Origin: Sphingomonadaceae bacterium | GTDB taxonomy: Bacteria > Pseudomonadota > Alphaproteobacteria > Sphingomonadales > Sphingomonadaceae | Direction: 5' to 3' | Length of the DNA: 64,000 nucleotides | Assembly: GCA_030147805.1 (NCBI GenBank) | Contig: JASBUR010000051.1 | Span: 1 to 64,000, forward strand | In this document: piece by piece, positions 9,093 through 20,816 of the stretch | Numbering within the stretch: the stretch's first letter is position 1 | Layout: every line of letters begins with the position of its first letter | Notes under the pieces: model-generated | What the model was told of the DNA's origin: nothing | Seen by the model: the letters and a program-made list of their open reading frames with translations, nothing else | Databases searched by the model: none | Program-made: the position numbers and the translations under genes

Positions 9093-10580
9093 ATGCCGAT
9101 CGCCGACCTCTTCGCCCGCCTCGACCTGCCGATGCCGACTGAGGGCGCCGGCCTCATCGCGCGCTCGCCGATCGACGGCGCCACGCTGGCGCGCCTGCCG
9201 CAGCATTCGCCGACGCAGATCGACGCGACGATCGCCGCGGCGGCCGCCGCCTTTCCGGCGTGGCGCGACACGCCGGCGCCGATCCGCGGCGAGTTGGTCC
9301 GGCTGCTCGGAGAGGAATTGCGCACCCACAAGACGGCGCTGGCCGAGCTCGTCACGCTCGAAGCGGGCAAGGTGACCTCCGAGGCGCTGGGCGAGGTTCA
9401 GGAGATGATCGATATCGCCGACTTTGCCGTCGGCCTGTCGCGCCAGCTCCACGGCCTCACGATCGCCTCCGAGCGGCCGGGGCACCACATGCGCGAGACT
9501 TGGCATCCGCTCGGCGTCGTCGGCGTCATCAGCGCCTTCAATTTTCCGGTAGCGGTCTGGGCATGGAACGCGGCGCTGGCGCTGGTCTGCGGCGCTCCGG
9601 TGGTATGGAAGCCGAGCGAGAAAACCCCGCTGACCGCCGTCGCGACGATCGGGCTGCTCGATCGCGTGCTCGCGCGCTTCGGCCGCGCTCCGGCAGGCCT
9701 CGCCGGGCTGGTGCTCGGCGGCGCGGCGGCGGGCGCGCGGCTCGTCGACGACGCGCGCGTCGCGCTGGTGAGCGCGACCGGCTCGACCGCGATGGGCCGT
9801 CAGGTCGGCACCGCGCTCGCCGGACGCTTCGGCCGCGCGCTCCTCGAGCTCGGCGGCAACAATGCCGCGATCGTCGCGCCTTCGGCCGATCTCGAGCTGG
9901 CGCGCCGCGCCATGCTGTTTTCGGCGGTCGGCACCGCCGGCCAGCGCTGCACGACGCTGCGCCGCGCCTTCGTCCACACCGGCCGCTACGACGAACTGGT
10001 TGCGAGCCTGAAGGTGGGCTACGCCACCCTGCCGGTCGGTGATCCCCGCGATCCCGGCACGCTCGTCGGCCCGCTGATCGACGGCGCCGCCTTCACGGCG
10101 ATGCAGACGGCGCTCGACGTGGCGCGCAGCGAAGGTGGGGTCGTGCATGGCGGCGAGCGTATCGGCGCCGGCGAGGCCTTCTACGTGCGCCCGGCGCTCG
10201 TCGAAATGCCGCTTCAGGCCGGAATCATGCTGCGCGAGACCTTTGCCCCGATCCTTTACGTCACGCGCTACGAGACGCTGGCACAGGCAATCGCGATGCA
10301 GAATGCGGCCAGCCACGGCCTGTCCTCATGCCTCTTCACCACCGACCTGCGCGAGGCGGAGGCCTTCGTCGCCGCGGCCGGCAGCGACTGCGGCATCGCC
10401 AACGTCAACATCGGCCCGTCGGGCGCCGAGATCGGCGGCGCGTTCGGTGGCGAGAAGGAGACGGGCGGCGGCCGCGAGTCGGGCTCTGACAGCTGGCGCG
10501 CCTACATGCGCCGGCAGACCAGCACGGTGAATTATTCAAGCGAGCTGCCGCTCGCGCAGGGCGTCAGGTTCGACCTGTAA
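9093..10580 (+). CDS. aldehyde dehydrogenase, ALDH7/aminoadipate- or piperideine-6-carboxylate-dehydrogenase-like
   Basis: GVVGVISAFNFPVAVWAWNAALAL, LLELGGNNAAIV, GTAGQRCTTLRR catalytic Cys, FGGEKETGGGRESGSDSWRAYMRRQTSTVNYS. Confidence 0.85.
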   Translation: MPIADLFARLDLPMPTEGAGLIARSPIDGATLARLPQHSPTQIDATIAAAAAAFPAWRDTPAPIRGELVRLLGEELRTHKTALAELVTLEAGKVTSEALGEVQEMIDIADFAVGLSRQLHGLTIASERPGHHMRETWHPLGVVGVISAFNFPVAVWAWNAALALVCGAPVVWKPSEKTPLTAVATIGLLDRVLARFGRAPAGLAGLVLGGAAAGARLVDDARVALVSATGSTAMGRQVGTALAGRFGRALLELGGNNAAIVAPSADLELARRAMLFSAVGTAGQRCTTLRRAFVHTGRYDELVASLKVGYATLPVGDPRDPGTLVGPLIDGAAFTAMQTALDVARSEGGVVHGGERIGAGEAFYVRPALVEMPLQAGIMLRETFAPILYVTRYETLAQAIAMQNAASHGLSSCLFTTDLREAEAFVAAAGSDCGIANVNIGPSGAEIGGAFGGEKETGGGRESGSDSWRAYMRRQTSTVNYSSELPLAQGVRFDL

Positions 10581-10724
10581 CCGGGCGGCGTGGCGCGGTG
10601 GAACCAGCCCCGCCACGCGCCGTTGATGCCATACCTTCAGCTACCGGCGAAGGTCGCTTGGCACCCGCGAACGCCAAGAGGATCCATGCGGCTGGATACG
10701 CCCTTGTTTCCCGCCGCATGGGGG

Positions 10725-10763
10725 ACGCCCGCCCTGCTGCTTCACGCGCGGGCGGGCGTTTTC
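10725..10763 (+). terminator. rho-independent terminator between convergent ALDH and LuxR genes
   Basis: ACGCCCGCC ... GGCGGGCGT followed by TTTT. Confidence 0.6.
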
Positions 10764-10764
10764 G

Positions 10765-11535
10765 CTAGTTGGCGAGACCGAGGTAGCCGAGCTGCGCCGC
10801 CTTGAAGATCGTCTGGCTGCGGTTGACGGCGTTCATCTTTTCGCCGGCGTTCTGGATGTGGAAGCGCACCGTCGCATGGCTGCGCGCCAGAATCAGGCTG
10901 ATTTCCTTGTCGGTCTTGCCGACCGCGGCCCAGCGCAGGCATTCGATCTCGCGCTTGGTGAGCTGGCAATCGGTCGGCAGCCACTGGCGCGTCCGCGTCA
11001 CCTGCGCATAGCCGCCGATGAAGCGGTGCGCGAGGACCATCAGCGTGTCGGCATGCGCCTCGAATTCGGCCGACAGGTCGGTCTTGTCGGGATCGCGCGT
11101 GCCGAACGCGGCCATGCCGATCTGACCGAACGGCAGGTGCACCGGGACGGTGATCACCGCGCGGACCAGCGCGCGCTTCTCGAAATTGGCGAGGTCGAGC
11201 GCGTCGAGATAGCGGTTGGGGTGGCGCGTGCGGAAGCCCTCGGCGTTCGCCCAGAAGGGCTCGCTCTCGTAACGGCAGGCGCGCGCGATCGGCGAGTTGA
11301 GCGCCAGCCGGGTGTCCATCCACCACAGCTGGTTGGGCCCGGTATGACCGAACACCGCCGCCGCCAGGACATTGCCTTCGGCGTCCACCATCGGCTGCTT
11401 CGACGCGATATTGTCGGCGGCGACGACCCAGTAGGATCCCATCTCGGTCGCGATATCGCGGAGCGCTTCGGCGGCCCGGCGGATGTCCGATGCGTCACGA
11501 ATGGAGACGACGCTCGTATCCACGTTCACTGCCAT
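10765..11535 (-). CDS. LuxR-family transcriptional regulator with N-terminal autoinducer-binding-like domain (LuxR solo candidate)
   Basis: C-terminal LTKREIECLRWAAVGKTDKEISLILARSHATVRFHIQNAGEKMNAVNRSQTIFKAAQLGYL is a LuxR HTH; N-terminal half resembles LuxR ligand-binding domains. Confidence 0.82.
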   Translation of the reverse strand: MAVNVDTSVVSIRDASDIRRAAEALRDIATEMGSYWVVAADNIASKQPMVDAEGNVLAAAVFGHTGPNQLWWMDTRLALNSPIARACRYESEPFWANAEGFRTRHPNRYLDALDLANFEKRALVRAVITVPVHLPFGQIGMAAFGTRDPDKTDLSAEFEAHADTLMVLAHRFIGGYAQVTRTRQWLPTDCQLTKREIECLRWAAVGKTDKEISLILARSHATVRFHIQNAGEKMNAVNRSQTIFKAAQLGYLGLAN

Positions 11536-11631
11536 CGATAACCTCCCAAGGTCGCAAGAATGTCGCGTGCGGCTTTGCCGTTCACGCCCGTCCGACACCC
11601 TAGCAGCTTCGTTAGTGATTCCAAGTGGCAC

Positions 11632-11907
11632 TCAGTCTTCGCCGAATTTATCCTCGACGAGCTGGACGAGCGCGATCACCGCCTGCTCGGCGCCCGAGCC
11701 GGAGCTGCTGATCACGATGTCGTCGCCGGGCGCGGCGGCGAGCATCATCAGCCCCATGATCGAGGTCCCGCAGACGCTCGAGCCGTCCTTGCTGACCTCG
11801 ACCGCGGCGTCGAAGCCGCTGGCCAGCGTGACGAACTTGGCGCTGGCGCGGGCATGCAGCCCGCGCTTGTTGCGGATGGTGACGGTGCGGGTGATCGTGC
11901 CGCTCAA
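11632..11907 (-). CDS. ptsH: HPr family phosphocarrier protein
   Basis: NKRGLHARASAKFV (His site) and GTSIMGLMMLAA (regulatory Ser region). Confidence 0.93.
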   Translation of the reverse strand: MSGTITRTVTIRNKRGLHARASAKFVTLASGFDAAVEVSKDGSSVCGTSIMGLMMLAAAPGDDIVISSSGSGAEQAVIALVQLVEDKFGED

Positions 11908-12308
11908 GCCACTTCGCCCAGAATCTTGGAGGCGACCGAGATATATTTGCGTCCGGCCTCCTGCGCGGCATCGACCGCGGCGGCGACGCCCATGTCCTTG
12001 CGGACGCTGGCGAGCCGGATGAGCATCGGCAGATTGATGCCGGCGATCACCTCGACATTCTCGCGACCCATCAGCGAGATCGCGAGGTTCGAGGGGGTGC
12101 CGCCGAACATGTCGGTCAGCAGGATCACGCCCTTGCCCACATCGACCCGCGCGGCGGCGGCGGCGATATCGGCGCGGCGCACCTCCATGTCGTCGTCGGC
12201 GTCGATGCAGATCGCCTCCACCCCGATCTGGGGGCCGACGACATGTTCCATCGCCGATATGAATTCGGCCGCGAGGCGGCCGTGGGTCACCAACACCAAC
12301 CCGATCAT
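11904..12308 (-). CDS. PTS EIIA component, mannose/sorbose type
   Basis: MIGLVLVTHGRLAAEFISAMEHVVG, ILLTDMFGGTPSNLA. Confidence 0.93.
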   Translation of the reverse strand: MIGLVLVTHGRLAAEFISAMEHVVGPQIGVEAICIDADDDMEVRRADIAAAAARVDVGKGVILLTDMFGGTPSNLAISLMGRENVEVIAGINLPMLIRLASVRKDMGVAAAVDAAQEAGRKYISVASKILGEVA

Positions 12309-13273
12309 GCTTGCTTGCTTTCCCCCGGTTCGTCGCGGCCCCCTGGCCCGGCCAACTCGTCCACGTCTTCGCCTTGTCCCTTGATGTCGCGATGCAGGAC
12401 GTTCGGCGCGTAGCCGGCGTCGCGCAAGGCCTTCGCCATCGTCTCGGTCACGAACACCGACCGATGCCGCCCGCCCGTACAGCCGAAGGCGGCGGTGAGA
12501 TAGGTCTTCCCCTCATGATGATAGCGCGGGATCAACGTGAGGATGAGATCGGCGATCTTCGCCAACGCCGTGTCGAACGCCGGATCCTTGGCGATGAACG
12601 CTCCCACCGGCGCATCGAGTCCGGTCAGCGGGCGCAACGCGCCTTCCCAGTGCGGGTTGGCGAGGAAACGCATGTCGAAGACCAGGTCGGCGTCGCGCGG
12701 CAGCCCGCGCGCGAAGCCGAACGACATGCAGGTGATCGTCAGCCTGTCGCTATCGTGCCGGCCGAATTTCTCGCGGATGATCCGCCGCGTGTCGTGCGGC
12801 GAATAGTCGGTGGTGTCGATGACGATGTCCGCCCACCGCCGCAGCGGCGCCAGCAGCTCGCGCTCGCGCGCGATGCCATCGGCCGCCGGCCGGTCGAGCG
12901 CCAGCGGATGGCGGCGGCGCGTTTCCGAGAAGCGGCGCGTCAGCTCCCCGCCGGCGCAATCGAGGAACAGCACGCGGACGTCGAGGCTCTGGTCGCGCTT
13001 CAGCTCCTTCAGACGCTGGACGATGTCTTCGGCGTCGAAGGCACGCGTCCGCGTATCGATGCCGACGGCCAGCGGCCGGTCGACCGCATGTTCGCTGGTG
13101 TCCTCGACGCCGATCAGCCGGCGCAGCAGCCGCAGCGGCATATTGTCGACCGCTTCGTACCCGATGTCCTCGAGCGCCTTGAGCGCGGTCGACTTGCCCG
13201 CACCGGACATGCCGGTGACGAGCAGCACCCGGTTGGGTGCGGACGAAGGGGTCGTGAGCCGGTGGACGGTCAT
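12305..13273 (-). CDS. rapZ: RNase adapter RapZ / P-loop NTPase
   Basis: VTGMSGAGKSTALKALEDIGYEAVDNMP, GCTGGRHRSVFV. Confidence 0.93.
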   Translation of the reverse strand: MTVHRLTTPSSAPNRVLLVTGMSGAGKSTALKALEDIGYEAVDNMPLRLLRRLIGVEDTSEHAVDRPLAVGIDTRTRAFDAEDIVQRLKELKRDQSLDVRVLFLDCAGGELTRRFSETRRRHPLALDRPAADGIARERELLAPLRRWADIVIDTTDYSPHDTRRIIREKFGRHDSDRLTITCMSFGFARGLPRDADLVFDMRFLANPHWEGALRPLTGLDAPVGAFIAKDPAFDTALAKIADLILTLIPRYHHEGKTYLTAAFGCTGGRHRSVFVTETMAKALRDAGYAPNVLHRDIKGQGEDVDELAGPGGRDEPGESKQA

Positions 13274-13704
13274 GAAGGCGCCTCTTCTAGCGGCAAGCCA
13301 AGGCGCTTCAAAGCGAGTTCGACCTTGATCGGCGCCGATGCGGCGAATGGCGCAAGCGCAATCAGCGGCAACTCGACGCCGTGGAGCCGGATCGTCTCGG
13401 GCCCGGGCATCCGTTCCGGGAGGCGGTCGATGTCGACCGCGAGCGCCAGCGTCGCGCGCGTGGCGTCGACGTCGACGATGCCGATTCCCCGCACCTCGAT
13501 CCGGCCGTGGAGGATGGCGAGCGCGCAGGCATGGAGGCGGCCGGCGCGGGGGGTGAGTTCGACCTGATCGTCAGCGATCAGCGTTGCGCCGCGGTCGATC
13601 AGCCGAAGCGCGAGGTCGGACTTGCCGCTGCCCGACGCGCCGAGGATCAGCACGCCGCGGCCGCCGATCGCCACCGCACTGCCATGGACGCGGCCCCCGA
13701 TCAT
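13270..13704 (-). CDS. hprK: HPr kinase/phosphorylase, short alphaproteobacterial form
   Basis: GRGVLILGASGSGKSDLALRLIDRGATLIADDQVEL; lacks the N-terminal domain. Confidence 0.9.
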   Translation of the reverse strand: MIGGRVHGSAVAIGGRGVLILGASGSGKSDLALRLIDRGATLIADDQVELTPRAGRLHACALAILHGRIEVRGIGIVDVDATRATLALAVDIDRLPERMPGPETIRLHGVELPLIALAPFAASAPIKVELALKRLGLPLEEAPS

Positions 13705-15308
13705 CCGTCGGGCGCTTCCGCGGCCGGCAGCGTCATGACGAAGCGTGCGCCGGCGACGGCGCCACCCTGTTCGCGGTTGATCGCGCGAATCGTTCCGTCA
13801 TGCGCCTCGACGATGGCCCGCGCGATGGCGAGCCCGAGCCCCGAATGCTTGCCAAAGCTCTCGCTCTCGGGGCGCTCCGAATAGAAGCGCTTGAAGATCT
13901 CGTCGTGCATGCCGGCAGGGATGCCGGGACCGTCGTCGTCGACGCGCAGCATGATCCGCGCGCCGGCGCGCATCACCGTCATCCGGACGACGCCGTCGTC
14001 GGGCGAGAAGGACACCGCGTTGTCGAGCAGGTTGCGGATCACCTGTCCAAGCCGCGATTCGTCGCCGACCGCGATTGCGGTGCCCGGCTCGGGGCGGGCA
14101 TAGGCGATCCGGACGCCGCGCGGCAGGCCGCCGCGTTCGACCAGCCGGACGAGCGTCGCTGCCATCTGCCCGAGGTCGACGGCTTCGAAGCGCGTGCGCG
14201 CGAGTTCGGCGTCGAGCCGCGACACGTCGGCGATGTCGGTGATCAGCCGGTCGACTCGATTGACGTCGTCGCGGATGAGTTCGAGCAGCTGCGCCTGCAG
14301 CCCGGGATCCTTGACGCTCTCGAACGTTTCGACCGCGCTGCGCAGCGAGGCGAGCGGGTTCTTGATCTCGTGCGCGACGTCGGCCGCGAAGCTCTCGGTC
14401 GCATCCATGCGGTGGCGCAGCGCCTGCGTCATGTCGGAGATCGCCCGCGCCAGGGTGCCGATCTCGTCGCGGCGCCGGGCGAAGCGGGGCACCGTCACCT
14501 CGCGGGCGCGCCCCAGCCGCACCCGCTGCGCGGCGATCGACAGCCGGCGCAGCGGTCGCACGATGGTGCGCGCGAGAAACGACGACACCAGCAGCGACAG
14601 CGCCAGCACGCCGAGGAAGACGAGGAACGAGGTCAGCCGCTCCTCGCGGACGACGCGGGTGATGTCGCGGGTATCGAGCGTCACCATCAGCACGTCGCCG
14701 GTCCCGACCAGCGGCGCGGCCGCATTGACGATCACGGTGCGATCGGGTGCGCGGCGCAGCGCCACAAAGGCGGTGTGCGGGCCGGCCGATGCGGCGGCCT
14801 CGGCCTCGCGCCAGGTGCGGCGGTGGTCGATGCGCGGTTCGACATAGTCGTCGAAGGTCGGCGCCGACCCGACGAATTCGATCATCCGGTCGAGGAAGCG
14901 CGCGGCGTCCTTGCGCCATGGCTCGAGCGCCGGGTCGCGCAGCCGGAACGTCGGCCCGGTCAGCCGCCAGCTGTCGACGATGAGCCGGCCGTCGGGCGCA
15001 TAGATCCGCAGGCGGGCGCTCGTCGTCTCGCCGAGGCGTCCGGCGAGCGCCTGGAAGGCCGGCGGCCCGCCGTGGCGCGCCGCGACCGACAGCGCGTCGG
15101 CCATCAGCACGGCGCCGACGCGCGCCTGCGCCTGCCGTTGCTCGAGCAGACGGTCGCGGAACGAGTCGAGATAGAAGACGCTGCCCGCGAGCATGATCAG
15201 CGCGAACAGATTGACCGCGAGGATGCGCTGCGTGAGCGAGAACCGCTTCGACCAGGTCAGCCGGTCGGGCTCGGCGCTATTCCTCGGAGAAGCGATAGCC
15301 GACGCCAT
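13701..15308 (-). CDS. chvG: sensor histidine kinase ChvG
   Basis: [28 protein letters not shown]-box, HATPase motifs; located between chvI and hprK. Confidence 0.9.
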   Translation of the reverse strand: MASAIASPRNSAEPDRLTWSKRFSLTQRILAVNLFALIMLAGSVFYLDSFRDRLLEQRQAQARVGAVLMADALSVAARHGGPPAFQALAGRLGETTSARLRIYAPDGRLIVDSWRLTGPTFRLRDPALEPWRKDAARFLDRMIEFVGSAPTFDDYVEPRIDHRRTWREAEAAASAGPHTAFVALRRAPDRTVIVNAAAPLVGTGDVLMVTLDTRDITRVVREERLTSFLVFLGVLALSLLVSSFLARTIVRPLRRLSIAAQRVRLGRAREVTVPRFARRRDEIGTLARAISDMTQALRHRMDATESFAADVAHEIKNPLASLRSAVETFESVKDPGLQAQLLELIRDDVNRVDRLITDIADVSRLDAELARTRFEAVDLGQMAATLVRLVERGGLPRGVRIAYARPEPGTAIAVGDESRLGQVIRNLLDNAVSFSPDDGVVRMTVMRAGARIMLRVDDDGPGIPAGMHDEIFKRFYSERPESESFGKHSGLGLAIARAIVEAHDGTIRAINREQGGAVAGARFVMTLPAAEAPDG

Positions 15309-15981
15309 AGAGCGTCTCGATCCCCGTGAACTCCGGATCCACCGCCCGGAATTTCTTGCGCAGCCGCTTGATGTGGCTGTCGATCGTGCGGTCGTCGACG
15401 TAGACGTCGTCCTGGTAGGCGGCGTCCATCAGCTGGTCGCGCGACTTCACGAAGCCGGGCCGCTGCGCCAGCGCCTCGAGGATGAGGAATTCGGTGACGG
15501 TCAGCTGGACCTCGCCGCCGCCCCAGGTCACGCGGTGCCGCGCCGGGTCCATCACCAGCCGGCCGCGGATGATCGCTTCCGCCTTGCTCGCCTCGACGTC
15601 GGGCGACTCGCGGCGGTTGGCGGCGCGGCGCAGCACCGCGCGGATGCGCTCGATCAGCAGCCGCTGGCTGAACGGCTTGCCGATATAGTCGTCGGCGCCC
15701 ATCGCGAGGCCGAGCGCCTGGTCGATCTCGTCGTCCTTCGAGGTCAGGAAGATCACCGGCAGGTCGCTCTTCTCGCGCAGCCGGCGGAGCAGCTCCATGC
15801 CGTCCATGCGCGGCATCTTGATGTCGAGCACCGCGAGGTCGGGCGGATTGTCGGTCAGCGACTTCAGCGCGGCGACGCCGTCCGAATAGACGCGCACGGT
15901 GAAGCCTTCGGCCTGAAGCGCGATCGACACCGAGGTCAGGATGTTGCGGTCGTCGTCGACCAGCGCGATCGTGGCGGACAT
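15277..15981 (-). CDS. chvI: response regulator ChvI (OmpR family)
   Basis: [40 protein letters not shown], winged-helix [23 protein letters not shown]...LYGVGYRF. Confidence 0.93.
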   Translation of the reverse strand: MSATIALVDDDRNILTSVSIALQAEGFTVRVYSDGVAALKSLTDNPPDLAVLDIKMPRMDGMELLRRLREKSDLPVIFLTSKDDEIDQALGLAMGADDYIGKPFSQRLLIERIRAVLRRAANRRESPDVEASKAEAIIRGRLVMDPARHRVTWGGGEVQLTVTEFLILEALAQRPGFVKSRDQLMDAAYQDDVYVDDRTIDSHIKRLRKKFRAVDPEFTGIETLYGVGYRFSEE

Positions 15982-16198
15982 GCGTTCCTTGTCCCGTCGG
16001 CCGGCAGGGCCTCGCCGAGGGGTTAGCCGATGCATCGGCCGCACGCTAGTCCGTGCCGGCGACTCGCGGTGATGCGGGGGTGACGCTGCGACGCCCTCGC
16101 AGTTTTGACGTTGCGGTCCGCTTTCGTGTATGCGCGCCGCCAAAGCGGGTGCGTGTCTGGCCTCCGCGCTATTTTCGATTTTCCAAGGAGATCACCGC

Positions 16199-17803
<1,605 letters not shown>

Positions 17804-17823
17804 ACCGACCGGAAAGCTTGCCC

Positions 17824-17859
17824 GAAAGGGCGCGTCGGCTCCGGCCGGCGCGCCCTTTC
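17824..17859 (+). terminator. hairpin downstream of pckA
   Basis: GAAAGGGCGCG ... CGCGCCCTTTC inverted repeat (11 bp arms). Confidence 0.55.
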
Positions 17860-17879
17860 GCCATGTTGGGGACTGGAAG

Positions 17880-18365
17880 ATGATCGACGATTCACCGCGC
17901 CTGTTCGCGACCGACGCCGAGGTTCGGCGAGTCGGCGAAGGGCTGCTCGATCGCAGCCTGCCGCGTGCCGACTGGACGCACGAGGCGCATCTCGCCGCCT
18001 GCCTGTGGCTCCACCGCGAGCGGTGCGACATCGATCTCGCCGCCGAGCTGCCGGCGATCATCGCCGGGTACAACGAGGCGGTGGGCGGCCGGAACAGCGA
18101 CAGCGAGGGCTATCACGAGACGATCACCCAGGCCTATGTCGTCCTCGTCGGCGCCTTCCTCGCCGCGCATGATCGCGGCCAGCCGCTCGTCGAACTGGTC
18201 AATGCGCTGCTGCGCTCGCCGCTCGGCCATCGCGACGCGTTGCTCGCCCATTACAGCCGCGACCGATTATTCTCGGTTGCCGCCCGAAAATCCTGGGTCG
18301 AGCCCGATCTTGCCGCCTTTACGCCGTACCGTGCTGGCGCCGACGCGAACGGGGCCCTAGGTTAG
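17880..18365 (+). CDS. conserved hypothetical protein
   Basis: 161-aa ORF with WTHEAHLAACLWLHRERC, GYNEAVGGRNSDSEGYHETITQAYV motif pattern; downstream of pckA terminator. Confidence 0.65.
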   Translation: MIDDSPRLFATDAEVRRVGEGLLDRSLPRADWTHEAHLAACLWLHRERCDIDLAAELPAIIAGYNEAVGGRNSDSEGYHETITQAYVVLVGAFLAAHDRGQPLVELVNALLRSPLGHRDALLAHYSRDRLFSVAARKSWVEPDLAAFTPYRAGADANGALG

Positions 18366-18369
18366 GCGC

Positions 18370-18906
18370 ATGGCGCGATATTCCACCCGAAACGACGACT
18401 GGGGCTTTCCCCGCTGGCGCCCCTATGGCTCGGAGCGCGCGGCGGCGCAGGTGCGGCTGTGCGACCGCGAGGGCTGTACCGCGGCGGGCGACCGGCCGGC
18501 GCCCAAGTCGCCCAACAGCCCCGAACGCTGGTATTTCTGCGAGACGCACGCCGGCGAGTACAACAAGCGCTGGGACTATTTCCAGGGGCTCACCGCCGAG
18601 GAAGCCGAAGCGCGCGAGAAGGCCGAATCGGGCGAGCGTCGCTACCGCCGCGCCGATCACTGGGCCTGGGGCGAGGGGGACGGCAGCCGCAGCCGCGCCG
18701 AGATGGATGCGCTGCGCGTGCTCGATCTCGAGACCGATGCCGACGACGTCGCGGTCAAGGCGGCGCATCGCCGGCTGGTCAAGCTGCATCACCCCGACCG
18801 CAACGCCGGTGACGCCGACGCCGCGGCGAAATTCCAGGCGATCCAGGCCGCCTACGAGGTGCTCAACCGCGCTGCCGAGCGGCGGGCGGCGGAAGGCCCG
18901 CGCTAG
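18370..18906 (+). CDS. J-domain (DnaJ-like) protein
   Basis: C-terminal LDLETDADDVAVKAAHRRLVKLHHPDRNAGDADAAAKFQAIQAAYEVL with HPD motif. Confidence 0.88.
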   Translation: MARYSTRNDDWGFPRWRPYGSERAAAQVRLCDREGCTAAGDRPAPKSPNSPERWYFCETHAGEYNKRWDYFQGLTAEEAEAREKAESGERRYRRADHWAWGEGDGSRSRAEMDALRVLDLETDADDVAVKAAHRRLVKLHHPDRNAGDADAAAKFQAIQAAYEVLNRAAERRAAEGPR

Positions 18907-19346
18907 TCGCGATCGAGCATGATGTTCATGTGCGCGGCGGCGATCGGCCGGTCGCGATCCTCCTGCCAGGCGATCACCGACAGATTGGCGATGCGTCGCC
19001 CGAGCCGGTTGACGTGCGCCGCGGCGAAAGTGTCCTGCGGCTGGCCGGCGCGCAGATAGTCGACCGTCACCGTGACCGGCTTGACCTGCGGCAGCGGCTC
19101 GTCGCGCGGCAGACGCAGCAGCAGCGTCGCCGTCGCGGTGATCTCGAGCAACCCGGCGACCGTGCCGCCGTGCAGCCGCGGCGGGAAGGGCTGGCCGACG
19201 AGGCTCTCGGCGAACGGCATGCTGAGCACCAGCTCGCGGCCATGCACCGCATAATGGAGACCGAGATAGGCGGCGTAGGGCAGCGCCGCCAGCGTGCCGC
19301 TCGACGGGCCGTTGCGCAGTTCCTCGGCGAGCGACGCGAAGCTCAT
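18903..19346 (-). CDS. PaaI family hotdog thioesterase
   Basis: LHGGTVAGLLEITATATLLLRLPR...KPVTVTVDYLRAGQPQDTFAAAHVNRLGRRIANLSV. Confidence 0.8.
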   Translation of the reverse strand: MSFASLAEELRNGPSSGTLAALPYAAYLGLHYAVHGRELVLSMPFAESLVGQPFPPRLHGGTVAGLLEITATATLLLRLPRDEPLPQVKPVTVTVDYLRAGQPQDTFAAAHVNRLGRRIANLSVIAWQEDRDRPIAAAHMNIMLDRD

Positions 19347-19807
19347 TGCGCGGCTCCCGCGGTGAACATGAACGTGCCGGTCATATGCGCGATCGGTCGA
19401 GCCGGGTCGCCGTTGTGCGCGACGCCGCGCACGAAGGCGACGCTGCGCGTCAGCTTGTGCACCTCCGACCGCCCGATGACCGATTCGCCGGGCGTCGCGG
19501 GGCGGAGGTAGTCGAGCCGCAGGTCGAGCGTCGCCAGCGGCTGCAGCTTGTTGGCCCCCGTCATCACCGAGAAGCCGCCGACCGAATCCATCAGCGTCAG
19601 CACCGCGCCGCTCGCGACGATGCCGCCGTCGGGATGCGCGGCATCGGGATAGGCGACGAGATGATCGGCATAGGGAAGCTCGAGTTCGGCCCAGCCGCGG
19701 CCATGGCCGCGATAGCGGATGCCGAGCGCCTTGATATGCGGGATGCCGAGCAGGAACGAGTCGACGAAGCGGCGCAGCTTCTCGTCGGCGGCGACGGGCC
19801 CGGTCAT
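19343..19807 (-). CDS. PaaI family hotdog thioesterase
   Basis: HPDGGIVASGAVLTLMDSVGGFSVMTG...ATLDLRLDYLRPATPGESVIGRSEVHKLTRSVAFVRG. Confidence 0.8.
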   Translation of the reverse strand: MTGPVAADEKLRRFVDSFLLGIPHIKALGIRYRGHGRGWAELELPYADHLVAYPDAAHPDGGIVASGAVLTLMDSVGGFSVMTGANKLQPLATLDLRLDYLRPATPGESVIGRSEVHKLTRSVAFVRGVAHNGDPARPIAHMTGTFMFTAGAAQ

Positions 19808-20220
19808 GCCGCCAGCCGTGCCGCCGTCGCGCGGATCAGCTCGATCATGTTGGGGATGCCCTGCGTACGGTTGGAGCTGAGCTGGCCGGCGAGGTCGAAC
19901 GGCGCGAGCCGCTCGCGGATGTCGAGCGCGAGAATGTCGGCGGCGGGGCGGTCCTGCACCAGCGCCAGGATCAGCGCGACGATCCCCTTGGTGATATGCG
20001 CGTCGCTGTCGGCGAGGAAGTGCAGCCGGCCGTCGGGCTGCGGCACCGGATAGACCCAGACCTGCGCCGAGCAACCGCGGACCTTGGTCGCGTCGGTCTT
20101 GAGCGCCTCGGGCATCGGCTCGAGCGCGCGGCCGAGCTCGATCAGCAGGCGGTAGCGGTCCTCGCGGTCGAGGAACTCGAATTCGTCCCGGATGTCGTCG
20201 AAGCTCTGCGGCGCACTCAT
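19804..20220 (-). CDS. sufE: SufE family protein
   Basis: RYRLLIELGRALEPMPEALKTDATKVRGCSAQVWVYP with the SufE Cys, GIPNMIELIRATAARL. Confidence 0.9.
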   Translation of the reverse strand: MSAPQSFDDIRDEFEFLDREDRYRLLIELGRALEPMPEALKTDATKVRGCSAQVWVYPVPQPDGRLHFLADSDAHITKGIVALILALVQDRPAADILALDIRERLAPFDLAGQLSSNRTQGIPNMIELIRATAARLAA

Positions 20221-20285
20221 GTCCGGGGAATGGTCGAAGCCGCCCGGCCGGTCAACTGCCTCTCCCCGCGGGGAGAGGCATCCAC

Positions 20286-20531
20286 CTACATGTCGACGCC
20301 GGCGGCGATCGCTTCGAGCTTCTTCACCCGTTCGCGCAGGTCGGCGAGTTCGATGCGGCTGCCGACCTGCGGCGGCGGCATCAACTCGTCGCCATGGGCC
20401 GCGCCGGTGCCGAGCTGCTGGCGCTTCAGTTCGAGCCAGCCCTTCCAGCTCCAGGCCCAGACCAGCCCCAGCATCGCCAGCGCCACGATCGAGCTGGCGC
20501 TCATCACCACGAGATTGGTTGTCTCCAGCAT
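20286..20531 (-). CDS. small membrane protein with C-terminal coiled coil (PspB-like array member 5)
   Basis: MLETTNLVVMSASSIVALAMLGLVWAWSWKGWLELKRQ ... IELADLRERVKKLEAIAAGVDM. Confidence 0.6.
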   Translation of the reverse strand: MLETTNLVVMSASSIVALAMLGLVWAWSWKGWLELKRQQLGTGAAHGDELMPPPQVGSRIELADLRERVKKLEAIAAGVDM

Positions 20532-20557
20532 GGGATCTCTCCCTTCTTCGGTTGGCT

Positions 20558-20791
20558 CTAGTCGCGGCCCAGCGCGTCGATCTCGTCGGCGAGGCGGCTG
20601 CGCTTGTCGATGGCGATCCGCTCCAGCGTGACGACGCGGTCCTTGAGCTGCTGAACTTCATTGCGCAGGCGGGCATTTTCCGCCGCCGCGGCGGCGTCGT
20701 CCTGCGGGCTGCGGTTGCGATAGCGGTTGGCGAAGATCCGGCCGATCACCACGATCGCCACGATCAGCACCACCATCTCGAAAGGGTTCAT
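20558..20791 (-). CDS. small membrane protein with C-terminal coiled coil (PspB-like array member 4)
   Basis: MNPFEMVVLIVAIVVIGRIFANRYRNR ... ENARLRNEVQQLKDRVVTLERIAIDKRSRLADEIDALGRD. Confidence 0.7.
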   Translation of the reverse strand: MNPFEMVVLIVAIVVIGRIFANRYRNRSPQDDAAAAAENARLRNEVQQLKDRVVTLERIAIDKRSRLADEIDALGRD

Positions 20792-20816
20792 CTCGATACT
20801 CCCCAAAAACTGTTGG

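Noticed and set aside
13584-15329. 581-aa + strand ORF antisense to chvG/hprK
   Set aside because: Same GC-driven mirror effect; the minus strand encodes ChvG with H-box and ATPase motifs
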